A stretch of DNA of 64,000 bases from a virus: the IMG/VR virus record IMGVR_UViG_3300043749_000038, positions 1-64,000 of that record, one strand, 5' to 3'. The translations under genes were made by a program, and so were the position numbers. The notes beneath the pieces were generated by a model. It saw only the letters and a list, made by a program, of their open reading frames with translations. It was not told the DNA's origin and searched no databases. Of this stretch, positions 7,961 to 16,152 are shown piece by piece. Position 1 is the stretch's first letter; the number at the start of each line of letters is the position of its first letter.

Positions 7961-9106
7961 ATGGCAGTCAATAGCCTTACCAACCTCATCGGCCCCCTGT
8001 TCGAATCGCTGGACATCGTCTCGCGCGAACTGGTGGGTGCCATCCCATGCGTCACTCTGGACGCTCAAGTCTCGCGTGCAGCCGTCGGCCAGCAAGTGAC
8101 CTCGTTCATGTCGCCGACCGTCTCGGCTACCGACATCGTCCCGGGCATGCTGCCGCCGGACGACGGTGAACAGAACTTCGGCAACGTTCAGCTGACCATC
8201 CAGAAGTCGCGCCGTATCCCGTTCCGCTGGAACGGCGAACAAGAGCTGGGTCTGAACAACAGCGGCTCCGGCGCTCGCAACCTGAAGAACGCCCAGATCA
8301 CCCAGGCCATCCGTGCACTGGTGAACGAAATGGAAGTCGACGTCGTGACCGCTGCTCGCGTGGCAGCTTCGCGTGGCTGGGGCACCCCGGGCACCACCCC
8401 GTTCGCAAGCGGCGTGGGCGATTCCGCACAACTGCGCAAGATCCTGGACGACAACGGCGCCCCGCCGACCGACCGCGCCGTTATCATCGACACCACTTCC
8501 GGCGCCAACCTGCGCACCAACACCCAGCTGACCAAAGCGAACGAAGCCGGTTCCATCCTAACCCTGCGTTCGGGCGAGCTGATCGAACTGCACGGCATGT
8601 CGTACCACGAGTCAGCCGGCGTCAAGCACGTCACCCCAGGCAACGGCGCCAACTACACCACCAACACGGCAGGCTACACGGCCGGTTCGACCGCCATCAC
8701 CCTGATCACCGGTACGGGCGCCATCAACGCCGGCGACGTCATCAGCTTCGCAGGCGACCCGAACAAGTACGTGGTGGCAACCGCCCTGACCGGCGGCGTC
8801 GTGACCCTGGCAGCACCTGGCCTGATGCAAGCACTGCCGGCATCGGCCCAAGCTGTCACCGTCCTGGGCGCGTTCACGCCGAACGTCGCATTCGCCAGCT
8901 CGGCAATCATCCTGGGCTGCCGTCTGCCGGCCCTGCCGGAAGGTGGCGACTCGGCAGTCGACCGCATGACCATCACTGATCCGCGCTCGGGCATCACCTT
9001 CGAGATCTCGATGTACGCCCAATACCGCCAGATGCAGTACGAGATCTCGGCGTCGTGGGGCGTGAAGGGCATCAAGTCCGAGCACACCGCCCTGCTGCTG
9101 GGCTAA
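7961..9106 (+). CDS. Major capsid protein (P22 coat family)
   Basis: Resembles the P22 gp5 coat family rather than classic HK97 sequences: an N-terminal LTNLIGPLFESLDIVSRELVGAI, then VSFMSP-like and RRIPFRWNGEQELG segments, and a C-terminal ITFEISMYAQYRQMQYEISASWGVKGIKS cut into the expected shell strands. 381 residues. Region 215-300 (GSTAITLITGTGAINAGDVI) looks like an inserted beta domain. Codon use is the most GC3-rich in the window, consistent with high expression. Confidence 0.9.
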   Translation: MAVNSLTNLIGPLFESLDIVSRELVGAIPCVTLDAQVSRAAVGQQVTSFMSPTVSATDIVPGMLPPDDGEQNFGNVQLTIQKSRRIPFRWNGEQELGLNNSGSGARNLKNAQITQAIRALVNEMEVDVVTAARVAASRGWGTPGTTPFASGVGDSAQLRKILDDNGAPPTDRAVIIDTTSGANLRTNTQLTKANEAGSILTLRSGELIELHGMSYHESAGVKHVTPGNGANYTTNTAGYTAGSTAITLITGTGAINAGDVISFAGDPNKYVVATALTGGVVTLAAPGLMQALPASAQAVTVLGAFTPNVAFASSAIILGCRLPALPEGGDSAVDRMTITDPRSGITFEISMYAQYRQMQYEISASWGVKGIKSEHTALLLG

Positions 9107-9129
9107 TCTCGGCGCAGTGTGGGCATCAG

Positions 9130-9156
9130 ACCGGCCGGAGAAATCCGGTCGGTTTT
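9130..9156 (+). terminator. Intrinsic terminator after coat gene
   Basis: ACCGGCCGGA (9130-9139), GAAA loop, TCCGGTCGGT (9144-9153), then TTT. The stem has one G-U pair. A terminator here would limit read-through from the abundant coat message. Confidence 0.8.
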
Positions 9157-9176
9157 CTAATAATTAGGAGTCCAAC

Positions 9177-9374
9177 ATGCAACTCGAAACGATCAAGGTC
9201 AAGTGCGCGGTTGTCCCGGGCAACGATCAAGGTTTTTACGTCATCAACAAGGAAGACTTCGATGCTGAAAAGCACGAGCTCTTCGATGCACCGGCCGAAG
9301 TCCCGAAGCAGGAAGAAACTAAACAAGAAGAAAAACCTGCCGAAGAGACCGTCAAGCCGTCCTGGCAGCAGTAA
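9177..9374 (+). CDS. Small acidic head-region protein, 65 aa
   Basis: RBS AGGAG precedes the ATG. The first 30 residues look like a beta hairpin (IKVKCAVVPGNDQGFYVINKEDFD). The rest is a Glu/Pro/Lys-rich tail (QEETKQEEKPAEET). Position after coat suggests a head completion or decoration role, but no family is recognised. Confidence 0.65.
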   Translation: MQLETIKVKCAVVPGNDQGFYVINKEDFDAEKHELFDAPAEVPKQEETKQEEKPAEETVKPSWQQ

Positions 9375-9401
9375 TAACCACACATGACGTAGAGGTTCTA
9401 G

Positions 9402-11351
9402 ATGGCTAAGGGTGCACTTTCCACAAACCCGGTATCGACATACACGCTTCCGGCGGGTTGCGCGCCTTATGGTGTCGCTGCATCCCCCGACAGCAAGAAC
9501 GTCTACGTCGTCACATCGGGATCGACTGCTGCAACAGCCGGTGTGATCCAGCTTGCGGTTAGTTCCGCCGACGGCTCGCTCGGGCAGATCGGTACGCAGC
9601 CGCTGCTTGCGGCCACTTCCAACGGCCCGCGCCATGCGGTCGTGTCGCCGGACGGCAAGCACGTCTATGTGACCGTCACGGGCTATGACAAGCTGTCGTA
9701 TTTCGTGCGCAGCGCCACCGACGGTTCGCTCTCGGGGCTCACGTCCTATACGTCCGGTGTCTCCTACCCGACGTACGTGGCGATCTCGGCCGATGGTGCG
9801 CACGTCTACCTCGTCAACAACAACAGTGGCGGTGCCAGCGGCAACGTCCAGGTCTACTCGCGCAATGCCAGCACCGGCGCGCTAACCCTGCTCCAGACGA
9901 TTGCGCTTGTTGGCGCATTCGGCGTTGCAGCTACGAAGGACGGCAAGGCCGTCTATGTGTCGACCACAGCCAGCGGCGGTCAAGTCGTTGCCTACACCCG
10001 CGACGGCAACTCGGCGTCAGGTACGTACGGCCAGCTGACCGCTGTTGCATCGGGTGCGTACGCCACTGCTTCGGGCTTTCCGAACGCTGTCGGCATCTCG
10101 GACGACAGCGCATTCGTCTATGTGCTGAGCGACGCTGGTTCGCAGTACACGAGCTGCTATGCGCGCAACGCTGCTGACAACACGCTGACTCACGCGTCCA
10201 CATGGTATCCGACGGTCGCCGCTGCTGACGCCAACGGTAACTGGGATATCGCACTGTCTGCAGATACGGGCAACACCTCGCTGTATTCCGCAATCAGCGA
10301 TGGTCAGCGCATTGCGCAATTCACTCGTAATACCAGCACAGGCGTTCTGACGTCCAACGCAGCAGCGCCGTCGGTGTTCACGTCGAACTACAACGGCACG
10401 GCGCGTGGTAGCAACGGCCCGTACGGCCTCGCTGTCCTGCCGAACAATGCCTATCTGTATGCAGCGTCTTCCGCAGCCGCTAACACGGTCGACGTATTTA
10501 CGATCGACCAAGGCGCAGTTGCTGACAGCACGCCGCCAACGTTCACCGGCACGATTGCCGCAACTTCGACCGGCAGCACGACCGAAACGCTCGACTGGAG
10601 CTCCACGACCCATACGGACAATGTGGGCATCACGTCTTACGACTACAGCCCGGACGGTACGAACTGGACCAACACGGGCAGCACTGCAACGAGCGTCGGT
10701 CTGACCGGACTCGCGCCTTCCACGCAATACACGTATCAGGTTCGTGCCAAAGACGCGGCCGGCAATGTCTCCACCCCGGCCTTGTCCGTGACGTTCACCA
10801 CTGCTGCGGGTGCAGACTCCGTCGCCCCTGTGATGCAAGGCTCGCTGTCGCTGAGCAACATCGGAAAGACCGGCGCCACGGTGAGCTGGTCCGCCGCAAC
10901 CGACAACGTCGCGGTGACTGGTTACAAGGTGGACAGCGGCACCGGAGCCTACGTGGATGTGGGTAACGTGCTAACCACAAATGTTACGGGCAGAGCCGAA
11001 CTGTCAAGTTCCGCAATTCGTGTGGTGGCATACGACGCAGCGGGTAACGTCTCGACGCCGCTGACCGCAACCCTGAACACCATCGGCGCTTCGTACACTT
11101 TCGACACGATGAGCAATGGGTCAGGCGGTTACTGGGCAAATCAGGCCGTTGTCTGGAACTGGTGGCCGGGCGGACGCATCGGTTCGCTTGCCGGCATCAC
11201 CCCTAAGCAGGGAACCGGCACCACGAATGCTTCCGGTGTGCTGACGCTCTCTGGCAACCTTCCGACCGGCGCAGGCCTGGCTCTGGTGGCAAAACAGAAC
11301 ACCGGCGCCACCGACGACGCTGTGTTTTATCAGGCTGGGACGGCGAACTAA
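9402..11351 (+). CDS. Beta-propeller plus fibronectin-III virion protein
   Basis: 649 residues in three parts. Residues about 1-370 have repeated blades of the YVTN/lactonase type (GVAASPDSKNVYVV, AVVSPDGKHVYVTV, VAISADGAHVYLVN, GISDDSAFVYVLS, LAVLPNNAYLYAAS), a 6-7 bladed propeller. Residues about 375-560 hold two fibronectin type III domains (LTGLAPSTQYTYQVRAKDAAGN). The C-terminal 90 residues are unrecognised. No signal peptide. Position between coat and connectors points to a head decoration or surface-binding fibre. RBS AGAGG precedes the ATG. Confidence 0.8.
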   Translation: MAKGALSTNPVSTYTLPAGCAPYGVAASPDSKNVYVVTSGSTAATAGVIQLAVSSADGSLGQIGTQPLLAATSNGPRHAVVSPDGKHVYVTVTGYDKLSYFVRSATDGSLSGLTSYTSGVSYPTYVAISADGAHVYLVNNNSGGASGNVQVYSRNASTGALTLLQTIALVGAFGVAATKDGKAVYVSTTASGGQVVAYTRDGNSASGTYGQLTAVASGAYATASGFPNAVGISDDSAFVYVLSDAGSQYTSCYARNAADNTLTHASTWYPTVAAADANGNWDIALSADTGNTSLYSAISDGQRIAQFTRNTSTGVLTSNAAAPSVFTSNYNGTARGSNGPYGLAVLPNNAYLYAASSAAANTVDVFTIDQGAVADSTPPTFTGTIAATSTGSTTETLDWSSTTHTDNVGITSYDYSPDGTNWTNTGSTATSVGLTGLAPSTQYTYQVRAKDAAGNVSTPALSVTFTTAAGADSVAPVMQGSLSLSNIGKTGATVSWSAATDNVAVTGYKVDSGTGAYVDVGNVLTTNVTGRAELSSSAIRVVAYDAAGNVSTPLTATLNTIGASYTFDTMSNGSGGYWANQAVVWNWWPGGRIGSLAGITPKQGTGTTNASGVLTLSGNLPTGAGLALVAKQNTGATDDAVFYQAGTAN

Positions 11352-11561
11352 ATGTTACGCAACCTTAACGTATCTACAGCCGGTTCGAGACTTCTGAGCA
11401 GCCCTGCTGTTCAGGGCCCTCCGCCGGTCACTATTGACGCAAGTCAGATTCCGAAGATTCGCTGGATCACGTTTGCTGGTAACAGCCGTGTTGTCAGCTT
11501 CGAAGGAACCGGCCGTGTTATCAGCTTTGATGGTACTAACCGTACCATCCCGTTTAACTAA
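11352..11561 (+). CDS. Small protein with short tandem repeats, 69 aa
   Basis: ATG follows the previous stop directly. The C-terminal half repeats an 11-residue unit (RVVSFEGTG, RVISFDGTN, RTIPF) and RWITFAGNS before it is a third related copy, which suggests a small beta structure. No family recognised. It may be an accessory to the propeller protein. Confidence 0.6.
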   Translation: MLRNLNVSTAGSRLLSSPAVQGPPPVTIDASQIPKIRWITFAGNSRVVSFEGTGRVISFDGTNRTIPFN

Positions 11562-11569
11562 GGACTATC

Positions 11570-11914
11570 ATGACGATCAACCGTAACCCGTATTACGACA
11601 CCGCAAGGGATCGTTGGTATGTCGACAAAGACCCTGACAATCAGTGGACTTACGTTGCTGACATGACCTCCGAACTGACGCTGAACAACACCACGGCGTC
11701 GACTTGCACAGCAATTGTGAGCGATTCGCGCATTACGGTACTCGCTGGTCCGACCGTGCAGACTCCCGGCAATTTGCTGATCAAAGTGAAGTTTTCTGGT
11801 CCGGTTGTCGGAAGCGGAACTTACACGGACGACGCGTTCATTACTCTGCGTACGGTATGCGCTAACGGGGACCAGTTCGACAAGACCATTTGGGTCAAGC
11901 CCGTGCAGGACTAA
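11570..11914 (+). CDS. Fibre-tail adaptor-like structural protein
   Basis: 114 residues with the look of a single Ig-like beta sandwich: KDPDNQWTYVADMTSELT, a central VQTPGNLLIKVKFSG and ATLRTVCANGDQFDKTIWV. The arrangement W-x-Y-VADMTSEL...RTVCANGD is similar to small phage adaptor proteins carried in connector modules. Identification is tentative. RBS AAGGA. Confidence 0.5.
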   Translation: MTINRNPYYDTARDRWYVDKDPDNQWTYVADMTSELTLNNTTASTCTAIVSDSRITVLAGPTVQTPGNLLIKVKFSGPVVGSGTYTDDAFITLRTVCANGDQFDKTIWVKPVQD

Positions 11915-11915
11915 C

Positions 11916-12086
11916 ATGGACCAGATTGACGCCACCATGCTGGTTAAGATCCAGAAGGAGCGGTTGCTGAAAGAGCAAGCTGCTCCCGTAACTGCGCCCG
12001 CTCAAACTGTGCTCCCGCAGCCCAGCGCGGGGCCTTACCCATTGAAAGGCGTCGTCCCCAATTATCCTTTGAAGGGTAAAGTATGA
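11916..12086 (+). CDS. Small hypothetical protein, 56 aa
   Basis: ATG at 11916 lies just after the preceding stop. The N-terminal helix (MDQIDATMLVKIQKERLLKEQ) is followed by Pro-rich sequence with a repeated YPLKG element (PYPLKGVVPNYPLKGKV). The stop overlaps the next ATG. A linear-peptide adaptor is plausible, but nothing firm can be said. Confidence 0.6.
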   Translation: MDQIDATMLVKIQKERLLKEQAAPVTAPAQTVLPQPSAGPYPLKGVVPNYPLKGKV

Positions 12087-12634
12087 GCCTCATCGTTGAA
12101 GACGGCAGTGTTGTGGCCGGTGCTGAGTCTTACGTCACTGTTGAAGACGCGGACTTGTACCACTACAACAGGGGCATGACGGCATGGACAGGCCTTGACG
12201 TAGCGAGCAAAGAACAGGCCCTCCGCCGTGCCACTGACTTCATGCTCGGTCGGTATCGCGGTCGTTGGAAGGGTGCTAAAACTCGCTATCAGCAAGCGTT
12301 GGACTGGCCGCGCGTCGGCGTGACGCCGGACGATGCGCAGAATCCATTCAGCACTCAAATCGGTTACGGGTACGGTTATAAATACGTGATCCCTTATACC
12401 GTTGTTCCGAACGAGGTGAAGAACGCTTGTTGCGAACTGGCCTTGCGTGCTGCGTCTGGTCCGCTGCTTGCCGACCTTGAGCCGCGCATCTTAACCGAGA
12501 CGGTTGGTCCGATCACGGTCAAGTACGACCCGAGCTCGCCTCAATACATCCGTTATGCGCAAGTCGACGCAATTCTTTCACCGCTGCTTGCAAACGGCGG
12601 CGTGGGTGCGACTGTCAAACTGACACGCACTTAA
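12083..12634 (+). CDS. Head-tail adaptor, DnaT-like family
   Basis: Starts with MSLIVEDGSVVAGAESYVTVEDADLY, the signature of phage proteins annotated as putative DnaT-like, which are connector (adaptor) subunits. The helical region QALRRATDFMLGRYRGRWKGAKT and the RVGVTPDD loop fit. It would dock under the portal ring. Overlaps the previous stop. Confidence 0.75.
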   Translation: MSLIVEDGSVVAGAESYVTVEDADLYHYNRGMTAWTGLDVASKEQALRRATDFMLGRYRGRWKGAKTRYQQALDWPRVGVTPDDAQNPFSTQIGYGYGYKYVIPYTVVPNEVKNACCELALRAASGPLLADLEPRILTETVGPITVKYDPSSPQYIRYAQVDAILSPLLANGGVGATVKLTRT

Positions 12635-12640
12635 AAGAGC

Positions 12641-12669
12641 TTGCTTTGCCCAAACTTCCATGCTACCAT
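12641..12669 (+). promoter_or_regulatory. Possible promoter before connector gene
   Basis: TTGCTT (12641-12646), 17-bp spacer, TACCAT (12664-12669) with an upstream TG (extended -10). The -10 sequence is the same as in the candidate promoter at 50824-50852. Weak match to consensus. Confidence 0.3.
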
Positions 12670-12693
12670 GCCTGTATTCTGTAAGGTGTGGGC

Positions 12694-13086
12694 ATGGACT
12701 ATACTCGGATCGCGCAAGTTGTAGTAAAGCAGATCGCCAGCTACGGGCGAGATGTTACCTTGCGCCAGTTTCCGTACGGAGCAGCAACCTACGACCCTAC
12801 CAGCTTGACCGTAAGCGCTCCAACGTCCCAGCCCGTTGAGACTGTCGTCAAGGGTCTTGTTACCGACCAGCCTGGTAAAAGGATCGGACCTCAGTACGGC
12901 ACGAACATGAAGAAAGACACTCTGATCGAAGACGGTCAGAAGTGGATTTACATTGACGGCATGGGTCCGAGGCCTAAACCGAATGACAAAATTGTAATCG
13001 GCGACGTAGAGTACACAGTCGACGATGTGCAGGAAACTGCACCCGGCGACGTGGTTCTGTTCTATTTAGTAGTGCTGTACCGATGA
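12694..13086 (+). CDS. Head closure/neck protein, 130 aa
   Basis: I chose ATG 12694, spaced six bases from GTAAGG, over the in-frame GTG at 12688. The order adaptor - this gene - HK97 gp10-like - terminator matches head-closure (stopper) genes. Sequence features: SYGRDVTLRQF near residue 17 and a small beta barrel region ending in VVLFYLVVLY. The start codon is embedded in the repeated motif GTGTGGGCAT. Confidence 0.6.
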   Translation: MDYTRIAQVVVKQIASYGRDVTLRQFPYGAATYDPTSLTVSAPTSQPVETVVKGLVTDQPGKRIGPQYGTNMKKDTLIEDGQKWIYIDGMGPRPKPNDKIVIGDVEYTVDDVQETAPGDVVLFYLVVLYR

Positions 13087-13616
13087 GCAAGTACGGGATC
13101 AACACTGCGGCAATGGAAGGTATCTTTGCCTTCGTGAGCCGAAGCAAACAGGGGATTCACACTTGCACGAAGTATGCTCTGTTGGAGATCGGTGTACGGT
13201 TGCAGATGTATTCGGCTGTGGGCGATCCGAGTTTGTGGTCGAAAGAATCTGTGCGGAGGGCGTTGCATAAGAATTACGTACCGGGTTTATTCATCAACAA
13301 TTGGCAACTTGGAGTTGACCAGTTCCCCACAGGGATGTTGACGAATACGCCTGACGCTAGTGCAAGCACGTCGACAAGGAGCTTGACAAAGATTCCTCGT
13401 TGGCCTGCTTATCACGACTATTACTTCGTGAACAATACGCCGTATGCTCAGAAGTTGGAGCTAGGCTACCATTCGCACCAAGTGCCACCGGGGGGAATGG
13501 TTGGGCGCGTAAGGTTGGAGTTCCCACAGATTATTCAGGAAGCAATCGCGAAGTATCATTCTGGAGTTGGAGATGTCACAGGTAAAAATCAAGTCAGCTC
13601 TGCATACGGCGATTAA
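13083..13616 (+). CDS. HK97 gp10-like neck protein
   Basis: 177 residues. The second half, DYYFVNNTPYAQKLELGYHSHQ followed by PPGGMVGRVRLEFPQIIQEA, is the characteristic end of the HK97 gp10 family, which completes the tail-proximal connector. ATG overlaps the previous stop. Confidence 0.8.
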   Translation: MSKYGINTAAMEGIFAFVSRSKQGIHTCTKYALLEIGVRLQMYSAVGDPSLWSKESVRRALHKNYVPGLFINNWQLGVDQFPTGMLTNTPDASASTSTRSLTKIPRWPAYHDYYFVNNTPYAQKLELGYHSHQVPPGGMVGRVRLEFPQIIQEAIAKYHSGVGDVTGKNQVSSAYGD

Positions 13617-13980
13617 CGCAATGTCGCCGTCTTTGCCGACGGCTTGGCCGAACGTGACGTTCGATCCTGATAACAGAGTTCCGTGGCAGAAGGTTAATGT
13701 GGTATTCTCCCAACCGTCCGAACCTACGGTTGGGAGCGATTACTATCAAGAAATCGGCTTCCTGCAAGTGACCTTGTATTACCCGCTCCTTCAGGGGGAT
13801 GGGCCAGCTACGTCGAGGGCGGAGCTGATTCGCAATACCTTCAAAAAAGGGACGTCCGTTGTTAAGGACGACGTAACGGTCCAGTTTAACAAAGTGGCAC
13901 AAATCTTAGAAGGCGTACCGACAGACGAACAGTACATCGTCGTTGTTCGGGTTCCATTTTACGCTAATATTTACCTCTGA
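13573..13980 (+). CDS. Tail terminator (DUF4128-like)
   Basis: ATG 13573 has GGAG six bases upstream. The frame overlaps the end of the previous gene by 44 bases. VPWQKVNVVFSQPSEPTVGSDY, YQEIGFLQVTLYYPLLQGDG and the C-terminal YIVVVRVPFYANIYL match tail terminator proteins that cap the tail tube. 135 residues. Confidence 0.8.
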   Translation: MSQVKIKSALHTAINAMSPSLPTAWPNVTFDPDNRVPWQKVNVVFSQPSEPTVGSDYYQEIGFLQVTLYYPLLQGDGPATSRAELIRNTFKKGTSVVKDDVTVQFNKVAQILEGVPTDEQYIVVVRVPFYANIYL

Positions 13981-13991
13981 AAGGAACGATC

Positions 13992-15245
13992 ATGACGATC
14001 GCAGTCGGCGTAGCCAAACTCCTATCCTACAAGAAACAAACCGGCCTGGGCGTCAAAGCTCCGTCCGGCGCAGCGGGCAGCGCGCGTTACCTGCGCCGCG
14101 TGTCCTCGAACCTGTCGCTGAAAAAAGCCACCTACAGCTCGACCGAACTGCGTCCGTCGCAGCAGGTCGCTGACTTCCGTCACGGCGTGCGATCGGCCGA
14201 AGGCACCATCAGCGGCGAGATCAGTGTGGGCACCTACCAGCAGTTCGAAGAGTCGCTGCTGCGCGGCCTGGCTGTCGTTGCTGTCTCCACCGGCGCACAA
14301 GCCACCATCGCTTCGGCAAGCACCACCGGCGCCAGCGGCACGATGACCCGCAGTGCTGGTTCGTTCCTGACCGACGGCTTCAAGCTGGGCATGGTCGTAC
14401 GCGCGACCGGCTGGACCGCTCCGGCAAACACCCTGAACGGCATCAACCTGTTCATCGTCGGCCTGAGCGCAACCGTGATGACTTTCGTGCGCATGGACGG
14501 CGTGGTTGTCCCGACCAAAATCGCCGGCGACAACGTCACCATTTCCGAAGTCGGCAAACACATCTCGATCCCGCAGACCGGCCAGAACCGTGACTACTAC
14601 ACCTTCGAACACGACTATTCGGACGTGAAGCAGTCCGAGCAGTTCAGCGACTGTGTGGTCACGCAGATGGACGTCAAGTTGCCTGGTTCGGGCATTGCCA
14701 CCTGCGACTTCGCGTTCAAGGGCCTGGACATGCAGACGACCGACTACTCGGCCGCTGGTTCGTCGTACTTCCTGTCCCCCGCAGCCGCGTCGACCGGCGC
14801 CGTGCTGGCTTCCTCGAACGGCCTGCTGTACGTCAACGGAACGCCCGTTGCGCTGATTACCGGTCTGAACTTCTCGGTCAAGGGCAACCATACCACCATC
14901 GGCGGCGTCGTGGGCTCGAACGTCGACCCGGACATCTTCCCGGGCAGCATCACCGTGGACGGTCAAGTGACCGTGCTGTTCCAGGATGCCACCCTGCGCG
15001 ACATGTTCGTCAACGAGACCGAGTTCTCGATGTACGCCGTGTTCACCTCGAACAACACCGGCACCGCGGACTTCAAAGCTTACAGCTTCGCGCGCTGCAA
15101 GTACTCGACCGCCGACAAGGACGACGGCAACAAGAGCCTGGTTCAAACGATGTCGTTCACCGCACTGGAAAACAGCGCGAACGGCGGCACCGGCACCAAC
15201 GCTCACGCGTCGACCATCGCAATTCAAGACAGCCAGTACCAGTAA
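13992..15245 (+). CDS. Major tail tube protein
   Basis: 417 residues, between tail terminator and tail assembly chaperone. GVAKLLSYKKQTGLGVKAPSG, YLRRVSSNLSLKKATYSS and EGTISGEISVGTYQQFEESLLRG are typical of the phage tail tube family. The segment around residues 90-180 looks like an inserted domain. Strong GC3 bias suggests high expression. Confidence 0.85.
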   Translation: MTIAVGVAKLLSYKKQTGLGVKAPSGAAGSARYLRRVSSNLSLKKATYSSTELRPSQQVADFRHGVRSAEGTISGEISVGTYQQFEESLLRGLAVVAVSTGAQATIASASTTGASGTMTRSAGSFLTDGFKLGMVVRATGWTAPANTLNGINLFIVGLSATVMTFVRMDGVVVPTKIAGDNVTISEVGKHISIPQTGQNRDYYTFEHDYSDVKQSEQFSDCVVTQMDVKLPGSGIATCDFAFKGLDMQTTDYSAAGSSYFLSPAAASTGAVLASSNGLLYVNGTPVALITGLNFSVKGNHTTIGGVVGSNVDPDIFPGSITVDGQVTVLFQDATLRDMFVNETEFSMYAVFTSNNTGTADFKAYSFARCKYSTADKDDGNKSLVQTMSFTALENSANGGTGTNAHASTIAIQDSQYQ

Positions 15246-15289
15246 TCAGCTGTCTCCCCTTCAGGCTGATTGGACCGGCCTGTGCTTTT

Positions 15290-15318
15290 CCCTCCGGGTA
15301 GCTCCCGGAGGGCTTTTT
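15290..15318 (+). terminator. Intrinsic terminator after tail tube gene
   Basis: CCCTCCGGG (15290-15298), loop TAGCT, CCCGGAGGG (15304-15312), then CTTTTT. A perfect 9-bp stem, the strongest terminator in the window. Confidence 0.9.
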
Positions 15319-15347
15319 AAACTAGTATCACAATAACGGAAAATATC

Positions 15348-15794
15348 ATGAACCAAGCACAAAAAATCCTGTTCGATCTGGGCGCCCTCAAAACTCTGCC
15401 GGGCGCGACCTTCAACTGCGATGTCCTGTTCGACGCAGAAGGCAAACCGTACGCCGGTTTCACCATCGTCGGCAAAAACAGCCCCGAGTACCGCAGCGGC
15501 CAACGTGAGCTGCGCATCGACGGTATGCAGCGCGCGGCCAACCGCTCGGAAGAAATCGACACCAAGACCGCCGAAGGCGCGCAAACCGTCGTCGACAGCA
15601 TCGACGAACAGCAACTGCGCACCGCTTGCTCGGTTGTCACCGGCTGGTACGGCTTCGGCGCCGACGGCAACGAAGTACCGTTCGACAAGTCGCAACTGCC
15701 GAACATCTTCCAGGTGATGCCTGACTGGCAAGCTCGCATCCTGGCCGCTCTCGAAAAGCAGGCAAATTTTATGCCCGTCTCGTCGAACGGCTAA
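15348..15794 (+). CDS. Tail assembly chaperone, short form
   Basis: 148-residue protein between tail tube and tape measure, the position of lambda gpG. Such chaperones bind the tape measure protein and bring tail tube subunits. The last codons hold a slippery heptamer (15764-15770), so this is the product made without frameshift. N-terminus AQKILFDLGALKTLPGATFNCDV. Confidence 0.85.
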   Translation: MNQAQKILFDLGALKTLPGATFNCDVLFDAEGKPYAGFTIVGKNSPEYRSGQRELRIDGMQRAANRSEEIDTKTAEGAQTVVDSIDEQQLRTACSVVTGWYGFGADGNEVPFDKSQLPNIFQVMPDWQARILAALEKQANFMPVSSNG

Positions 15795-16150
15795 TCGCTT
15801 ACGCGAAGTGTCGGTTTTACTGGAGCGGGCGGACTAAGGACGGTGCTACGGTTTCACAGCACGTCGAAAAAGCGAAAGCTAGTCCGCTCGCTTCACTTAT
15901 CGTAACTGATAAGACATTCGACGAGGCGCCGGAAGAAGTAAGATGCCCACATGAACTTGCATATGTGTGGGCATGGTTCAGAGAGCTAGACGCAAGACGT
16001 ACCAACAGCGGTATGGGATTCAATCCAATTACGCACGAAGCAATTAGTGCATGGTCGGACGGTTTCGAAATAGGCATTACACCATTTGAACGGCAATGCA
16101 TTGTTGAGATTGACGATGCTTACAGGGATTACTGCAACACAAAGGAATAG
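15348..16150 (+). CDS. Tail assembly chaperone, -1 frameshift product
   Basis: A -1 shift at A AAT TTT (15764-15770) continues the short form into a frame that is open from there to TAG at 16148-16150, giving about 267 residues (141 + 126). The extension reads YARLVERLIAYAKCRFYWSG... and ends DDAYRDYCNTKE, three bases before the tape measure start. It has no start codon with a ribosome site of its own, as expected for a lambda gpGT-like fusion that binds both tape measure and tube. Confidence 0.85.
15764..15770 (+). promoter_or_regulatory. Programmed -1 frameshift site A AAT TTT
   Basis: In the zero frame the codons are GCA AAT TTT ATG, so the heptamer has the X XXY YYZ form (AAA then TTT, with T). 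Both tRNAs can re-pair after slipping to AAA TTT. The -1 frame then has no stop for 126 codons. Confidence 0.85.
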
Positions 16151-16152
16151 AC

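Noticed and set aside
7151-8431. Long minus-strand frame opposite scaffold and coat genes
   Set aside because: Shadow of highly biased codons in the two structural genes; crosses the gene border and the RBS region without any own signals.
14022-15227. 401-codon minus-strand frame opposite the tail tube gene
   Set aside because: Arises from the strong GC3 bias of the tail tube gene; no start signals or family match.
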